Origin: Rhizobium sp. 007 | Lineage (GTDB): Bacteria > Pseudomonadota > Alphaproteobacteria > Rhizobiales > Rhizobiaceae | DNA: 64,000 nucleotides | NCBI RefSeq assembly: GCF_015353075.1 | Contig: NZ_CP064187.1 | Location: forward strand, 3,415,001-3,479,000 | Direction: 5' to 3' | In this document: one piece after another, positions 8,652 to 16,386 of the stretch | Layout: each line of letters starts with the position of its first letter | Numbering within the stretch: position 1 is the first letter of the stretch | Notes under the pieces: model-generated | Database searches by the model: none | Told to the model about the DNA's origin: nothing | The model's input: the letters and a program-made list of their open reading frames with translations, nothing else | Translations under genes and position numbers: made by a program

Positions 8652-9788
8652 TTATTGAACGGTGCCGGCGGGCTCGGCGGAAGCCGACTGATCGCCCGGC
8701 ACCGAGACCTTCAGGTTCTCGGTCATGAACTGCGTTCCGGCAGCAACAACGAGATCCCCGCTCTTCAGGCCATCGGTGACGTTGACGCCGTCGCCGGTGA
8801 AATCACCGACGTGGATTTGGCGCGCGTGCACGGTTGCCGCGCCGCGGTCGACGACCCAGACGATCTTCTTCCCATCCTTCTCGGCAAGCGCGCTCAACGG
8901 CACCGCGACATAGGGATCGGAATTCGTAACATCCGCCTCGATCGTCGCCGTCATACCGAGCAGAACACGCTGATCATTTGGCAGGCTGACGCGGACGGAA
9001 AAGGTCCGGGACTGCTGATCGGCGCTGCCTGAAACTTCGCGCACCTTGCCGTCGAGCACCAGCTTGTCATCCGACCAGAAGGTTGCCTTCACCGTCTTGC
9101 CCGGCTTGAATTCGGCAATATCGTTTTCCGACACCGCGATCTGAACTTCCTTCTCGCCATCGATGGCAACGGCGACGACAGGCGCACCGGAGGCGATGAC
9201 CTGACCCGTATCCGCACTGACTGCGGTCACGATGCCGTTCTGATCGGCCTTCAGATCCGTGTAACTTACCTGGTTCTTCGCCTGATCGAGCGATGAGATC
9301 GCAGCATCGCGCGTCGAAACAGCTTGGTCATAGGAAAGCGAAGCCTGCTCGAGCTGCGATTTCGGCGTGGCATTCTTGTCGAAGAGCTGCCCGGCACGCT
9401 TGTTGGCGAGATCTGCCGTCTGCACGCCCTTCTCGGCCGCCGCCAAGTTGGCTTCAGCCGTCTTCACCGCGAGCTGATAATCCGTGGAGTCGATGCGCGC
9501 GAGCACATCCCCAGGCTTCACCCGATCGCCGATATTGACGAGCCGCTCCGTGATCTTGCCCGCAACACGGAACCCGAGATTCATCTCGATGCGTGCTTTT
9601 ACAGCCCCGGAATAGTCGAGGGCGCGCGTTTCGCCGGCCATGGCAATCTCCACGACCTTGACGGGGCGGACGATTTCCTTCGTCTCTGCCTTCTCCGCCT
9701 CGCTGCAGCCGGCAAGGCCGAGGCTGATGATGCCGACAAACGCGAAGCTGAAAACGGACGGCAGATTGCGTGTCTTGAGCGAAACCAT
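8652..9788 (-). CDS. RND efflux membrane fusion lipoprotein
   Basis: A 378-residue periplasmic adaptor counted from MVSLKTRNLPS, which follows a CAGGAG ribosome site. A lipoprotein signal ends in LGLAGCSE, giving a lipidated cysteine near residue 27. Next come a beta-barrel and lipoyl half (MNLGFRVAGKITERLVNIGD), a coiled coil at about residues 95-160, the second lipoyl half and the membrane-proximal domain. These proteins link the RND pump to an outer-membrane channel. The gene ends 28 bases before the pump start and lies 49 bases after the TetR gene, so all three are probably one transcript. Confidence 0.9.
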   Translation of the reverse strand: MVSLKTRNLPSVFSFAFVGIISLGLAGCSEAEKAETKEIVRPVKVVEIAMAGETRALDYSGAVKARIEMNLGFRVAGKITERLVNIGDRVKPGDVLARIDSTDYQLAVKTAEANLAAAEKGVQTADLANKRAGQLFDKNATPKSQLEQASLSYDQAVSTRDAAISSLDQAKNQVSYTDLKADQNGIVTAVSADTGQVIASGAPVVAVAIDGEKEVQIAVSENDIAEFKPGKTVKATFWSDDKLVLDGKVREVSGSADQQSRTFSVRVSLPNDQRVLLGMTATIEADVTNSDPYVAVPLSALAEKDGKKIVWVVDRGAATVHARQIHVGDFTGDGVNVTDGLKSGDLVVAAGTQFMTENLKVSVPGDQSASAEPAGTVQ

Positions 9789-9837
9789 CTTCGCACTCCT
9801 GATCGTTTCGTGTGTTTCTGACGGCCTGGCCATGCTG

Positions 9838-10443
9838 TTATTTCAATGCCTTGATCGAATACTCGATGAGTTCGTCAACCGTCGCGCGGTTGGTCTTGGC
9901 AAGACATTGCGCCACCATCTGCGGGTGGCAGAGCGTCACAGTGGCCGCACCGAAGCAGCGTGAAGCAACATCGGCATCTTGCTCGGCGAATTCCCCGGCT
10001 GCGATCCCTTCGCGGATCACGCCGGCGATCAGTTCATGAATGCTGTCGATATGGCGTTCGATGACATGCCAGTCGCGTTCGATTGCGACGACGACCATCT
10101 CGTGCACCTTCTGTTCATCAAGCATGGTGTCGAGCGTCATCTGATACTGGCCATACACAAATCGTCGCAGGCGCTCCGAGGCGTTGATCGGCAGGTGACA
10201 GATGTCGTAGGCCTGCTTGTAACTGGCAGCCAGCATGCGGCCGCAGATCGCCTGGTGGATTTCCACTTTCGAGGCGAAGAAGCGGTAGATATTGGCCGGC
10301 GACATGCCGAGGTCACGCGCCACATCGGCAACCGTCGTTTTGCCGTAGCCATAGTGGCGGAACAGCCGCTCTGCCGCATCCAGAATGCGCGTCACATTTT
10401 CCTGGCGGGTACTGTCCAGCATGTTTTCTGCGGTGTCATTCAT
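9838..10443 (-). CDS. TetR family repressor of the efflux operon
   Basis: A 201-residue TetR-type regulator. The N-terminal helix-turn-helix (about 15-62) reads RHYGYGKTTVADVARD and MSPANIYRFFASK. The C-terminal ligand domain is alpha helical and of normal size. It is the first gene of the efflux operon. The perfect palindrome at 10463-10498, 20 bases upstream of its start, is the obvious operator, so the protein probably represses its own operon until a pump substrate binds. The ligand is not predictable. Confidence 0.88.
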   Translation of the reverse strand: MNDTAENMLDSTRQENVTRILDAAERLFRHYGYGKTTVADVARDLGMSPANIYRFFASKVEIHQAICGRMLAASYKQAYDICHLPINASERLRRFVYGQYQMTLDTMLDEQKVHEMVVVAIERDWHVIERHIDSIHELIAGVIREGIAAGEFAEQDADVASRCFGAATVTLCHPQMVAQCLAKTNRATVDELIEYSIKALK

Positions 10444-10462
10444 GCGTTTTCAGAAGCCTTAC

Positions 10463-10498
10463 TTACGACTGACGAATTTTGAATTTCGTCAGTCGTAA
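10463..10498. promoter_or_regulatory. Probable TetR operator, perfect 14-base arms
   Basis: TTACGACTGACGAA at 10463-10476 is repeated as its exact reverse complement at 10485-10498, with an eight-base spacer. It lies between the regulator start (10443) and the terminator of the upstream OsmC gene, where the operon promoter must be. There is no T tract after it on either side long enough for a terminator, so an operator is favoured. Confidence 0.7.
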
Positions 10499-10534
10499 AA
10501 CATCAGGCATCATTTGTCAATATTCTGCCGCCGC

Positions 10535-10568
10535 CAAAAAAATGCCGCGGCATCGGCTCGCGGCATTT
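10535..10568 (-). terminator. Rho-independent terminator of the OsmC gene
   Basis: On the minus strand a ten-base perfect stem (AAATGCCGCG at 10540-10549 on the plus strand, complement at 10559-10568) with a nine-base loop is followed by six T residues (10540-10535). It lies 21 bases past the OsmC stop. Confidence 0.85.
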
Positions 10569-10588
10569 AAAATCAATCATTGCGGAAA

Positions 10589-11020
10589 TCAGTCCAACTT
10601 GACGTCGAGTGTGATCGGCACGGCGGAAAGCGCCTTGGAAACCGGGCACCCCGCCTTCGCCTTGTTGGCGAGCTCGGTGAACGCCGCTTGGTCGGCGCCG
10701 GGAACCTTGCCGGTCAGCGACAAATGGATTGCGGTGATCGCGAAGCCACCTTCGACGCTCTCGAGCGTTACCTTTGCCGTAGTCTCCATGTCTTCGGCCG
10801 TAAGCCCCGCATCGCTGAGAATCAACGATAGCGCCATGGTGAAGCAGCCGGCATGAGCCGCGCCGATCAGTTCTTCAGGATTGGTGCCTGGAATACCTTC
10901 GAAGCGGCTCGAAAAACCATAGGGATACTCCTTCAACGCGCCGCTCTGTGTCGATATCCGTCCCTTGCCGTCCCTGAGGCCGCCGGACCATTGAGCCGAA
11001 CCTGTACGATTGATCTGCAT
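10589..11020 (-). CDS. OsmC/Ohr family peroxidase
   Basis: A 143-residue OsmC-fold protein. The two redox cysteines are C59 in AAHAGCFTMAL and C125 in KAGCPVSKAL, the spacing expected for OsmC and Ohr peroxidases, which reduce organic hydroperoxides in the cytoplasm. The N-terminal GSAQWSGGLRDGKG favours the OsmC rather than the Ohr branch. It is a single-gene unit with its own terminator and is divergent from the galactonate regulator. Confidence 0.9.
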   Translation of the reverse strand: MQINRTGSAQWSGGLRDGKGRISTQSGALKEYPYGFSSRFEGIPGTNPEELIGAAHAGCFTMALSLILSDAGLTAEDMETTAKVTLESVEGGFAITAIHLSLTGKVPGADQAAFTELANKAKAGCPVSKALSAVPITLDVKLD

Positions 11021-11177
11021 GCCGTCCTCCTGTTTCGATTGGACTCATCCGGAAAGGACTTGTGCCGCTTCCCGCCGCAGAGAGGCCAAAGCCTCCCCAA
11101 ACGGCAATATAAGGCTCTATCCGCAGAAGACGACAGCTTGTCCCGAAGAAGACCTGCGGCCGCCTGACCGCGCGATA

Positions 11178-11214
11178 AATCATCATACCAGGAAATTGCC
11201 TTTGTATGATGATT
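11178..11214. promoter_or_regulatory. Inverted repeat, candidate operator of the GntR/FadR regulator
   Basis: AATCATCATAC at 11178-11188 is mirrored exactly by GTATGATGATT at 11204-11214, with 15 bases between. It lies about 100 bases upstream of the chosen start of the FadR-type regulator. Half-sites of the GTATGAT kind are common for this regulator class in rhizobia. Autoregulation is inferred. Confidence 0.5.
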
Positions 11215-11314
11215 GCAGTATAGGATTGTGCACATGCGCCGAGGAGGCGTCGCATGGCAAACCGAATTTCCAGTGGGATCCGGTTTGCTTCGCAGGCGAG
11301 AGGCGGAGAGGTCA

Positions 11315-12076
11315 GTGGGCTCCATCGAGCAGCAGGGTGAGGGCGAAAACCCGCGCGCCGAGCGCCGCCCGCGCGTGCGCCGAAACGTCACGGCCTCGAT
11401 CGCGCAGGATATCTGTTCCGACCGTTATCCGGCAGGCCTGCCGCTGCCGCGCGAAAACGACCTCTGCGAAATCTACGGCGTCAGCCGCACCGTCGTTCGC
11501 GAATCCCTGAAAATCCTGGAATCCAAAGGCCTCGTGCGCGGCAAGCCGCGTATCGGCACGACCGTCTGCGACAAGGACGACTGGAACATCCTCGATGCCG
11601 ACGTGCTCGAATGGATGGGACCGCATATCGAGGATTCCGACCTGCTCGGCTGCATCCTCGAAGCCCGGCGCACCATCGAGCCTGCGGCCGCCGAATACGC
11701 AGCCGCACGCGCAACGGCGCAGGAGATTGCCGATCTCGACAGCGCCTGGCGACAGATGCGCGATTGCGCCAACGATCCGGAAAGCTTCACCGATGCCGAC
11801 ATCATGTTCCATTCGGTGCTGCTAACCGCGAGCCACAACCAGGTGTTCCGGCGGCTTTCGAGCGCCATTCACGCTGCGGTGAAATATGCCCTGCACGCCT
11901 CGAATGTCGCGGTTAAAAACCGCGAGGACGCAGTTGCCGTTCACGGCGAACTGGTCGAGGCACTCAGGATGCGCGACCGTAAAAGGGCACGCGAATGCGC
12001 CAACCGGATGCTGGATCTTGCGGTGCGCGATCTTGCAGCCGTCAAGAAAGCGGCCAGCAGAACCAAATCACCGTGA
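11315..12076 (+). CDS. dgoR: FadR/GntR family regulator of galactonate use
   Basis: A 253-residue regulator with an N-terminal winged helix (about 20-90: GLPLPRENDLCEIYGVSRTV) and a C-terminal FCD ligand domain (about 95-240) with DIMFHSVLLTASHNQ, whose aspartate and histidines bind a metal and the sugar acid. The GTG at 11315 follows GGCGGAGAGG; the frame is open upstream to a TTG at 11213, but that segment is unlike the family. The galactonate dehydratase gene lies downstream, now separated by an IS605-type insertion that begins at about the stop codon. It probably represses the dgo genes and responds to galactonate or a related acid. Confidence 0.82.
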   Translation: MGSIEQQGEGENPRAERRPRVRRNVTASIAQDICSDRYPAGLPLPRENDLCEIYGVSRTVVRESLKILESKGLVRGKPRIGTTVCDKDDWNILDADVLEWMGPHIEDSDLLGCILEARRTIEPAAAEYAAARATAQEIADLDSAWRQMRDCANDPESFTDADIMFHSVLLTASHNQVFRRLSSAIHAAVKYALHASNVAVKNREDAVAVHGELVEALRMRDRKRARECANRMLDLAVRDLAAVKKAASRTKSP

Positions 12077-12526
12077 ACCTCGCGGGATACCCCGGCGTTC
12101 AGGCCGGGGAGGAACGCGAGAGCGGCCTTGGGCCGCTTCCCGCTGGGATTTGACATATTCGGCGATCACCGAGAGCGGTGCGCCGCCACAGCTTGCCGCA
12201 AAGGAGGACGGCGACCACAAAACGCCCTTGTGGTAGCGCCCGGTGATTTCCGGGCGGCTCTCGCGCAGACGTCGGCTGGATACGCCGTTTAGGCTGTTGA
12301 CCAGCTTCGACAGGGCGATCTTCGGAGGGTCATGCACCAGCAGGTGAACATGATCGTCCTCGCCGTCGCATTCGATCAATTCGGCCTCGAAGTCGCGACA
12401 CAGCTTGGCGAAGATGCGCCGCCGGTGGCGGATTGCCGGTTCTGACAGAACGTCACGGCGGTATTTCGTGACAAAGACCAAATGACCATGGAGCATGTAG
12501 ACGACATGCCTGCCGGTGCGATCCAC
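12068..12526 (-). CDS. tnpA: IS200/IS605 family Y1 (HUH) transposase TnpA
   Basis: A 152-residue single-strand DNA transposase starting at a GTG preceded by GGGAG. The HUH motif is HVHLL (H59 and H61) and the catalytic tyrosine is Y124 in IAEYVKSQ. It starts VDRTGRHVVYMLHGHLVFVT, standard for the family. The last 20 or so codons run through the left-end hairpin, and the stop codon at 12068-12070 lies in host DNA, so the two stop codons of tnpA and dgoR overlap by nine bases. The protein looks complete. Confidence 0.9.
   Translation of the reverse strand: MDRTGRHVVYMLHGHLVFVTKYRRDVLSEPAIRHRRRIFAKLCRDFEAELIECDGEDDHVHLLVHDPPKIALSKLVNSLNGVSSRRLRESRPEITGRYHKGVLWSPSSFAASCGGAPLSVIAEYVKSQREAAQGRSRVPPRPERRGIPRGSR
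12090..12109. repeat. Left-end subterminal hairpin of the IS605-type element
   Basis: CCCCGGC (12090-12096) pairs with GCCGGGG (12103-12109) around a six-base loop. TnpA of this family recognises such subterminal hairpins rather than inverted repeats. Confidence 0.7.
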
Positions 12527-12562
12527 GGTTGCGCTCCCTGGAGCAATTGATAGAATCGTAAC

Positions 12563-13809
12563 ATGATCCACCGCGCTTTCCGCTACAAGCTCGCTCCGAC
12601 CGCCGAACAGGAAGTCCTGTTGCGGCAGTTCGCGGGGGTTGTGCGGCTGGTCTATAATCTGGCGCTGGAGCAGCGCAGGGACTGGTGGCGGCATTACCGG
12701 CGGCAGACGGGAACCGCTTGAACGACATCGCCCAGGCGCGGGAATTGACCGCACTGCGGGCCGCGTTCGACTGGATTGCCGCCGTGCATGTGACGCCCCA
12801 GCAGCAGGCCCTGCGCGATCTGGATAAGGCGTATGCCAACTTCTTCGCCGGGCGCGCAGGATATCCCTTGCCCCGCAAGAAGGGCGTGAACGGCGCCTTC
12901 CGCTTTCAGGGGCGGGAGATCGAGGTCAAGCGCCTGAACGGCAAGTGGTCCGCCGCGCGCCTTCCCAAGATCGGCTGGGTGAAGTTCCGCGACACGCGGC
13001 GCCTGCGCGGCAAGACCATGAATGTGACGGTGAGCCTGGCGGCGAACGGCTGGCACATCGCCTTCGCCTGCGAAATCGACCATGCCGTCCCGCAAAACGA
13101 TTTGCCCGCCGTGGGGATCGACCGGGGCGTGGCGAACACGCTGACGCTTTCGACCGGGGAGCATTGGTGGATGCCTGCCGGCCTTGCGGAGATCGAGCCC
13201 AGGAAGCGCCGGGCCCAGCGCGTTCTGGCGCGGCGCAAGCGCGGGTCGCGTCGCCACGCGAAGGCCCGCCGCCGCGTTGCAGCCTTGCAGGCCCGTGCTG
13301 CCCGCATCCGGCAGGATTGGCGGCACAAGGCCAGTCTTGATATCGCCCGTCGCTTCGCAACGGTCGTGCTGGAAGACCTCGCCACGCGCAACATGACGCG
13401 CAGCGCCAGGGGAACCGTGGACGCGCCCGGAACCAACGTCTGCCAGAAGGCGGGCCTGAACCGGGCGATCCTCGAACAAGGCTGGCACGGCTTTGAAACC
13501 GTGTTGGCCGACAAGCTCGAAGAACGGGGCGGATACCTGTGCAAGGTCGATCCCCGCCACACCTCGCAGACCTGTTCGGCCTGCGCAGCCGTGGACAGGG
13601 AAAGCCGCGAAAGCCAAGCGTCTTTCCGCTGTTGCCAATGCGGCTTGCGCGCCCATGCCGACCACAATGCTGCAATCAACATCCTGCGTCGGAACACGGC
13701 GTCTATGATCGTGGAGGAAGGGCAGCGGCTCTCCGTTGAAGCGATAACCATCGGCGGAGCTTCGCGCCCCCTCGGAAATCCCCCGCTTTCAAACGGGGGA
13801 AGATGTTAA
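12563..13809 (+). pseudogene. tnpB: TnpB RNA-guided nuclease gene, frameshifted
   Basis: The N-terminal 52 codons (12563-12721, beginning MIHRAFRYKLAPTAEQE) end at a TGA, while the rest of the protein continues in the next frame from about 12706 with TGNRLNDIAQARELTALRA. One base appears to be missing near 12706-12712. The second part keeps all catalytic features: RuvC aspartate in GIDRGVANTLTL, glutamate in VVLEDLATRN, final aspartate in HADHNAAINIL, and a zinc ribbon with two CxxC pairs (CSAC and CCQC). TnpB cuts DNA using a guide RNA made from the right end of the element. A GTG at 12685 could start a shortened protein lacking the N-terminal region, but that is unlikely to work. Confidence 0.85.
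13780..13799. repeat. Right-end subterminal hairpin of the IS605-type element
   Basis: CCCCCG (13780-13785) pairs with CGGGGG (13794-13799). It overlaps the last codons of tnpB, where the scaffold of the guide (omega) RNA of such elements normally lies; the guide would be the flanking host DNA after about 13810. Confidence 0.65.
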
Positions 13810-13867
13810 GACTGAAAATGGCGGCCGAGCCCCGTAGAGCAACACGAGAAGAATGAGGCCTGAACCC

Positions 13868-15016
13868 ATGAAGATCACGAAACTGACCACCTATATCGTT
13901 CCACCCCGCTGGCTATTTTTGAAGGTCGAGACCGATGAGGGCGTGGTCGGCTGGGGCGAGCCGGTGGTCGAGGGCCGGGCTCTGACCGTGGAAGCCTGCG
14001 TGCACGAGCTTGCCGACTACCTGATCGGCAAGGATCCATTCCTCATCGAGGACCACTGGAACGTCATGTATCGCGGCGGCTTCTACCGCGGCGGCGCCAT
14101 CCACATGAGCGCGCTTTCCGGCATCGACCAGGCGCTCTGGGACATCAAGGGCAAGGCCCTTGGCCAGCCGATCCATTCGCTGCTCGGCGGCCAGGTGCGC
14201 GACCGGATCAAGGTCTACAGCTGGATCGGCGGCGACCGCCCGTCGGACGTCGCGCGCAACGCCAAGGAGGTCGTCGCGCGCGGCTTCAAGGCGATCAAGC
14301 TCAACGGCTGCGAGGAAATGCAGATCGTCGACACCAACGAGAAGGTCGAAAAGGCCGTCGAGACCATCGCCACCATCCGCGAGGCGATCGGCCCGCATAT
14401 CGGCATCGGCGTCGATTTCCACGGCCGTGTCCACAAGCCGATGGCAAAGGTTCTGGCCAAGGAACTCGAGCCCTACAAGCTGATGTTCATCGAAGAGCCA
14501 GTGCTTTCCGAAAACAGGGAAGCGCTGAAGGAGATCGCCAATCATTGCTCCACGCCGATCGCGTTGGGCGAGCGGCTCTACTCGCGCTGGGATTTCAAGT
14601 CGGTGCTTTCCGACGGTTATGTCGACATCCTCCAACCGGACCTTTCGCATGCCGGCGGCATCACCGAGTGCCGCAAGATCGCGGCGATGGCGGAAGCCTA
14701 TGATGTGGCGCTTGCCCCGCATTGCCCGCTCGGGCCGATCGCGCTTGCCGCATGCCTGCAGGTCGATGCGGTTTCCTACAACGCCTTCATCCAGGAACAG
14801 AGCCTCGGCATTCACTACAACCAGGGCAACGATATCCTCGACTACATCTCAAACAAGGACGTCTTCAAGTACGCCGACGGCTTTGTCAGCATTCCCCAAG
14901 GGCCGGGTCTCGGTGTCGAGGTCGATGAGGCCTATGTCATCGAGCGCGCCAAGCAGGGCCACCGCTGGCGCAATCCCATCTGGCGTCATGCCGACGGCAG
15001 CTTCGCCGAGTGGTGA
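13868..15016 (+). CDS. dgoD: D-galactonate dehydratase
   Basis: A 382-residue enolase-superfamily enzyme closely resembling E. coli DgoD along its whole length, from [15 protein letters not shown] to the ending ADGSFAEW. Metal and catalytic residues are visible: the DFHG motif, the glutamates of FIEEPVL and ALGERLYS, the histidine of APHCPLGPI and the glutamate of [10 protein letters not shown]. It converts D-galactonate to 2-keto-3-deoxygalactonate in the cytoplasm. An ATG five codons earlier (13853) is possible, but MKITKL is the family start. The IS605-type insertion separates it from its regulator, so its transcription may now depend on a promoter in or after the element. Confidence 0.93.
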   Translation: MKITKLTTYIVPPRWLFLKVETDEGVVGWGEPVVEGRALTVEACVHELADYLIGKDPFLIEDHWNVMYRGGFYRGGAIHMSALSGIDQALWDIKGKALGQPIHSLLGGQVRDRIKVYSWIGGDRPSDVARNAKEVVARGFKAIKLNGCEEMQIVDTNEKVEKAVETIATIREAIGPHIGIGVDFHGRVHKPMAKVLAKELEPYKLMFIEEPVLSENREALKEIANHCSTPIALGERLYSRWDFKSVLSDGYVDILQPDLSHAGGITECRKIAAMAEAYDVALAPHCPLGPIALAACLQVDAVSYNAFIQEQSLGIHYNQGNDILDYISNKDVFKYADGFVSIPQGPGLGVEVDEAYVIERAKQGHRWRNPIWRHADGSFAEW

Positions 15017-15024
15017 GAACCAAC

Positions 15025-15050
15025 AAGGGTCGCGTCGAGCGGCCCTTTTT
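15025..15050 (+). terminator. Terminator after dgoD
   Basis: AAGGGTCGC (15025-15033) and GCGGCCCTT (15039-15047) form a nine-base stem with one T-G wobble and a five-base loop, running directly into five T residues. It would stop or reduce reading into the DoxX gene. Confidence 0.75.
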
Positions 15051-15116
15051 GTTGCACCGTGTAGGAGGCAGCGCGCGCCATCCGTCATAGTGAAAGCTCA
15101 CAGGAGGAGATTTCAA

Positions 15117-15515
15117 ATGACCAGAGCAATCGCAGTGATCGTCGCACGCATTATCTTCAGCTTCATCTTCTTCATGGCGGCTGGCTTCAAGTTTGCCGAC
15201 ATGGGCGCCACGTCAACCTATATCGCCTCCGCCGGTTTTCCGATGGCCGGCTTCCTGGCATGGGTCGCGGCCTTCTTCGAGATGGCTTTGGCGCTAGCCT
15301 TGATAACAGGTGTCTTCTTTACGGAGGCAAGCCTGCTTGCCGGCACTTATGTCGTCTTCCTGGCATTCGCCTTTCATGGCCCGTCACGCTGGACGGATAA
15401 CCAGGCGGAATTCGGCTTCTTTATCGACCACTTCAGCTTCCTCGCGGGACTTCTATTTGCCGCCGTGCACGGGCCGGAGAAGTGGGCGATCCGCCGCAGC
15501 CTGGTGAGGCTTTAG
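15117..15515 (+). CDS. DoxX family membrane protein
   Basis: A 132-residue protein with four hydrophobic segments (about 5-25, 45-65, 70-90 and 98-115) and the conserved AAGFKFADMGATSTYIASAG, typical of DoxX/DoxD-like proteins. Members sit in the inner membrane and are often linked to redox or thiol stress; the biochemical role is unsettled. A good AGGAGG ribosome site precedes the ATG. It follows dgoD after a terminator, so it may have its own promoter. Confidence 0.8.
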   Translation: MTRAIAVIVARIIFSFIFFMAAGFKFADMGATSTYIASAGFPMAGFLAWVAAFFEMALALALITGVFFTEASLLAGTYVVFLAFAFHGPSRWTDNQAEFGFFIDHFSFLAGLLFAAVHGPEKWAIRRSLVRL

Positions 15516-15606
15516 GGCCGCCAGCGAGATAACTTCGCCCCCGCGCCGGAACCATGCCCCCATTCGAACATTGCCCTAACGCAAAACCGAACGAGGGATT
15601 GGGAAA

Positions 15607-16386
15607 ATGGAACTTCAGGGAAGAACTGCACTGGTCACCGGCGCGGGTTCCGGCATCGGAAAGGCGACCGCTCTGAAGCTCGCCGCAGAAGGCGCCAGGG
15701 TTGCCGTTTTGAGCCGCACCGGCCGCGAGGCGAAGCAAACCCGCGACGAAATCCGCTCCGCAGGCGGGGAGGCGATCTCGCTGACGGCCGACACCAGCGA
15801 CGAGGGCCTGATGCGCGACGCAATTGCAACGCTTCTCGGCAAGTTCGGAGGCATCGACATCGTCGTTGCCAATGCCGGCATCAATGGCGTCTGGGCGCCG
15901 ATCGACGACCTGAAGCCGGAGGAGTGGGACAAGACCATGGCCGTCAACCTGCGCGGTACCTACCTCACCCTCCATCTCACCGTCCCGCATATGAAATCGA
16001 ACGGCGGCTCCATCATCGTCGTCTCCTCGATCAACGGCACGCGGACCTTCACGACGCCTGGCGCGACCGCCTATACCGTCACGAAGGCCGGCCAGGTGGC
16101 GATGGTGCAGCAGCTGGCACTGGAACTCGGCAAGCACGGAATCCGCGTCAATGCCGTCTGCCCGGGCGCCATCGACACCAATATCAGCGACAATACCCGA
16201 AGCCGTCACCGCGAGGAGACGGAAATCCCGGTCGTCTGGCCGGAAGGCGAAATTCCGATCAGCGGCGGCGAGGCAGGGCATAGCGCGGATGTCGCCGAAG
16301 CCATCCTCTTTCTTGCGACAGAGCGCTCGCGTCACATCACCGGCACACCGATCTGGATCGATGGCGGCCAAGGCCTGCTGCGCTAG
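15607..16386 (+). CDS. SDR family oxidoreductase
   Basis: A 259-residue short-chain dehydrogenase. The cofactor motif TGAGSGIGKA is at residues 12-21, NAG follows strand 4, and the catalytic set is the serine of VVSSINGT and YTVTK; PGAIDT and WIDGGQGLLR close the fold. It may be a sugar or polyol dehydrogenase. The neighbouring galactonate dehydratase suggests galactose or galactitol oxidation, but the substrate is inferred from context only. Its last four bases overlap the end of the convergent cyclase gene. Confidence 0.85.
   Translation: MELQGRTALVTGAGSGIGKATALKLAAEGARVAVLSRTGREAKQTRDEIRSAGGEAISLTADTSDEGLMRDAIATLLGKFGGIDIVVANAGINGVWAPIDDLKPEEWDKTMAVNLRGTYLTLHLTVPHMKSNGGSIIVVSSINGTRTFTTPGATAYTVTKAGQVAMVQQLALELGKHGIRVNAVCPGAIDTNISDNTRSRHREETEIPVVWPEGEIPISGGEAGHSADVAEAILFLATERSRHITGTPIWIDGGQGLLR

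Larger units (their letters stand above)
12077..13810. mobile_element. IS200/IS605-type insertion sequence with divergent tnpA and tnpB
   Basis: The element has the IS605 layout: a Y1 transposase gene on the minus strand and a tnpB gene on the plus strand, with subterminal hairpins at each end (12090-12109 and 13780-13799) and no terminal inverted repeats or visible target duplication. The exact ends are estimated to within about ten bases. It lies between dgoR and dgoD, starting at or just after the dgoR stop codon. The transposase looks intact; tnpB is frameshifted. Confidence 0.85.

Noticed and set aside
12694..13665. Minus-strand frames opposite tnpB
   Set aside because: Antisense to the TnpB coding part, which has clear RuvC and zinc-ribbon motifs.
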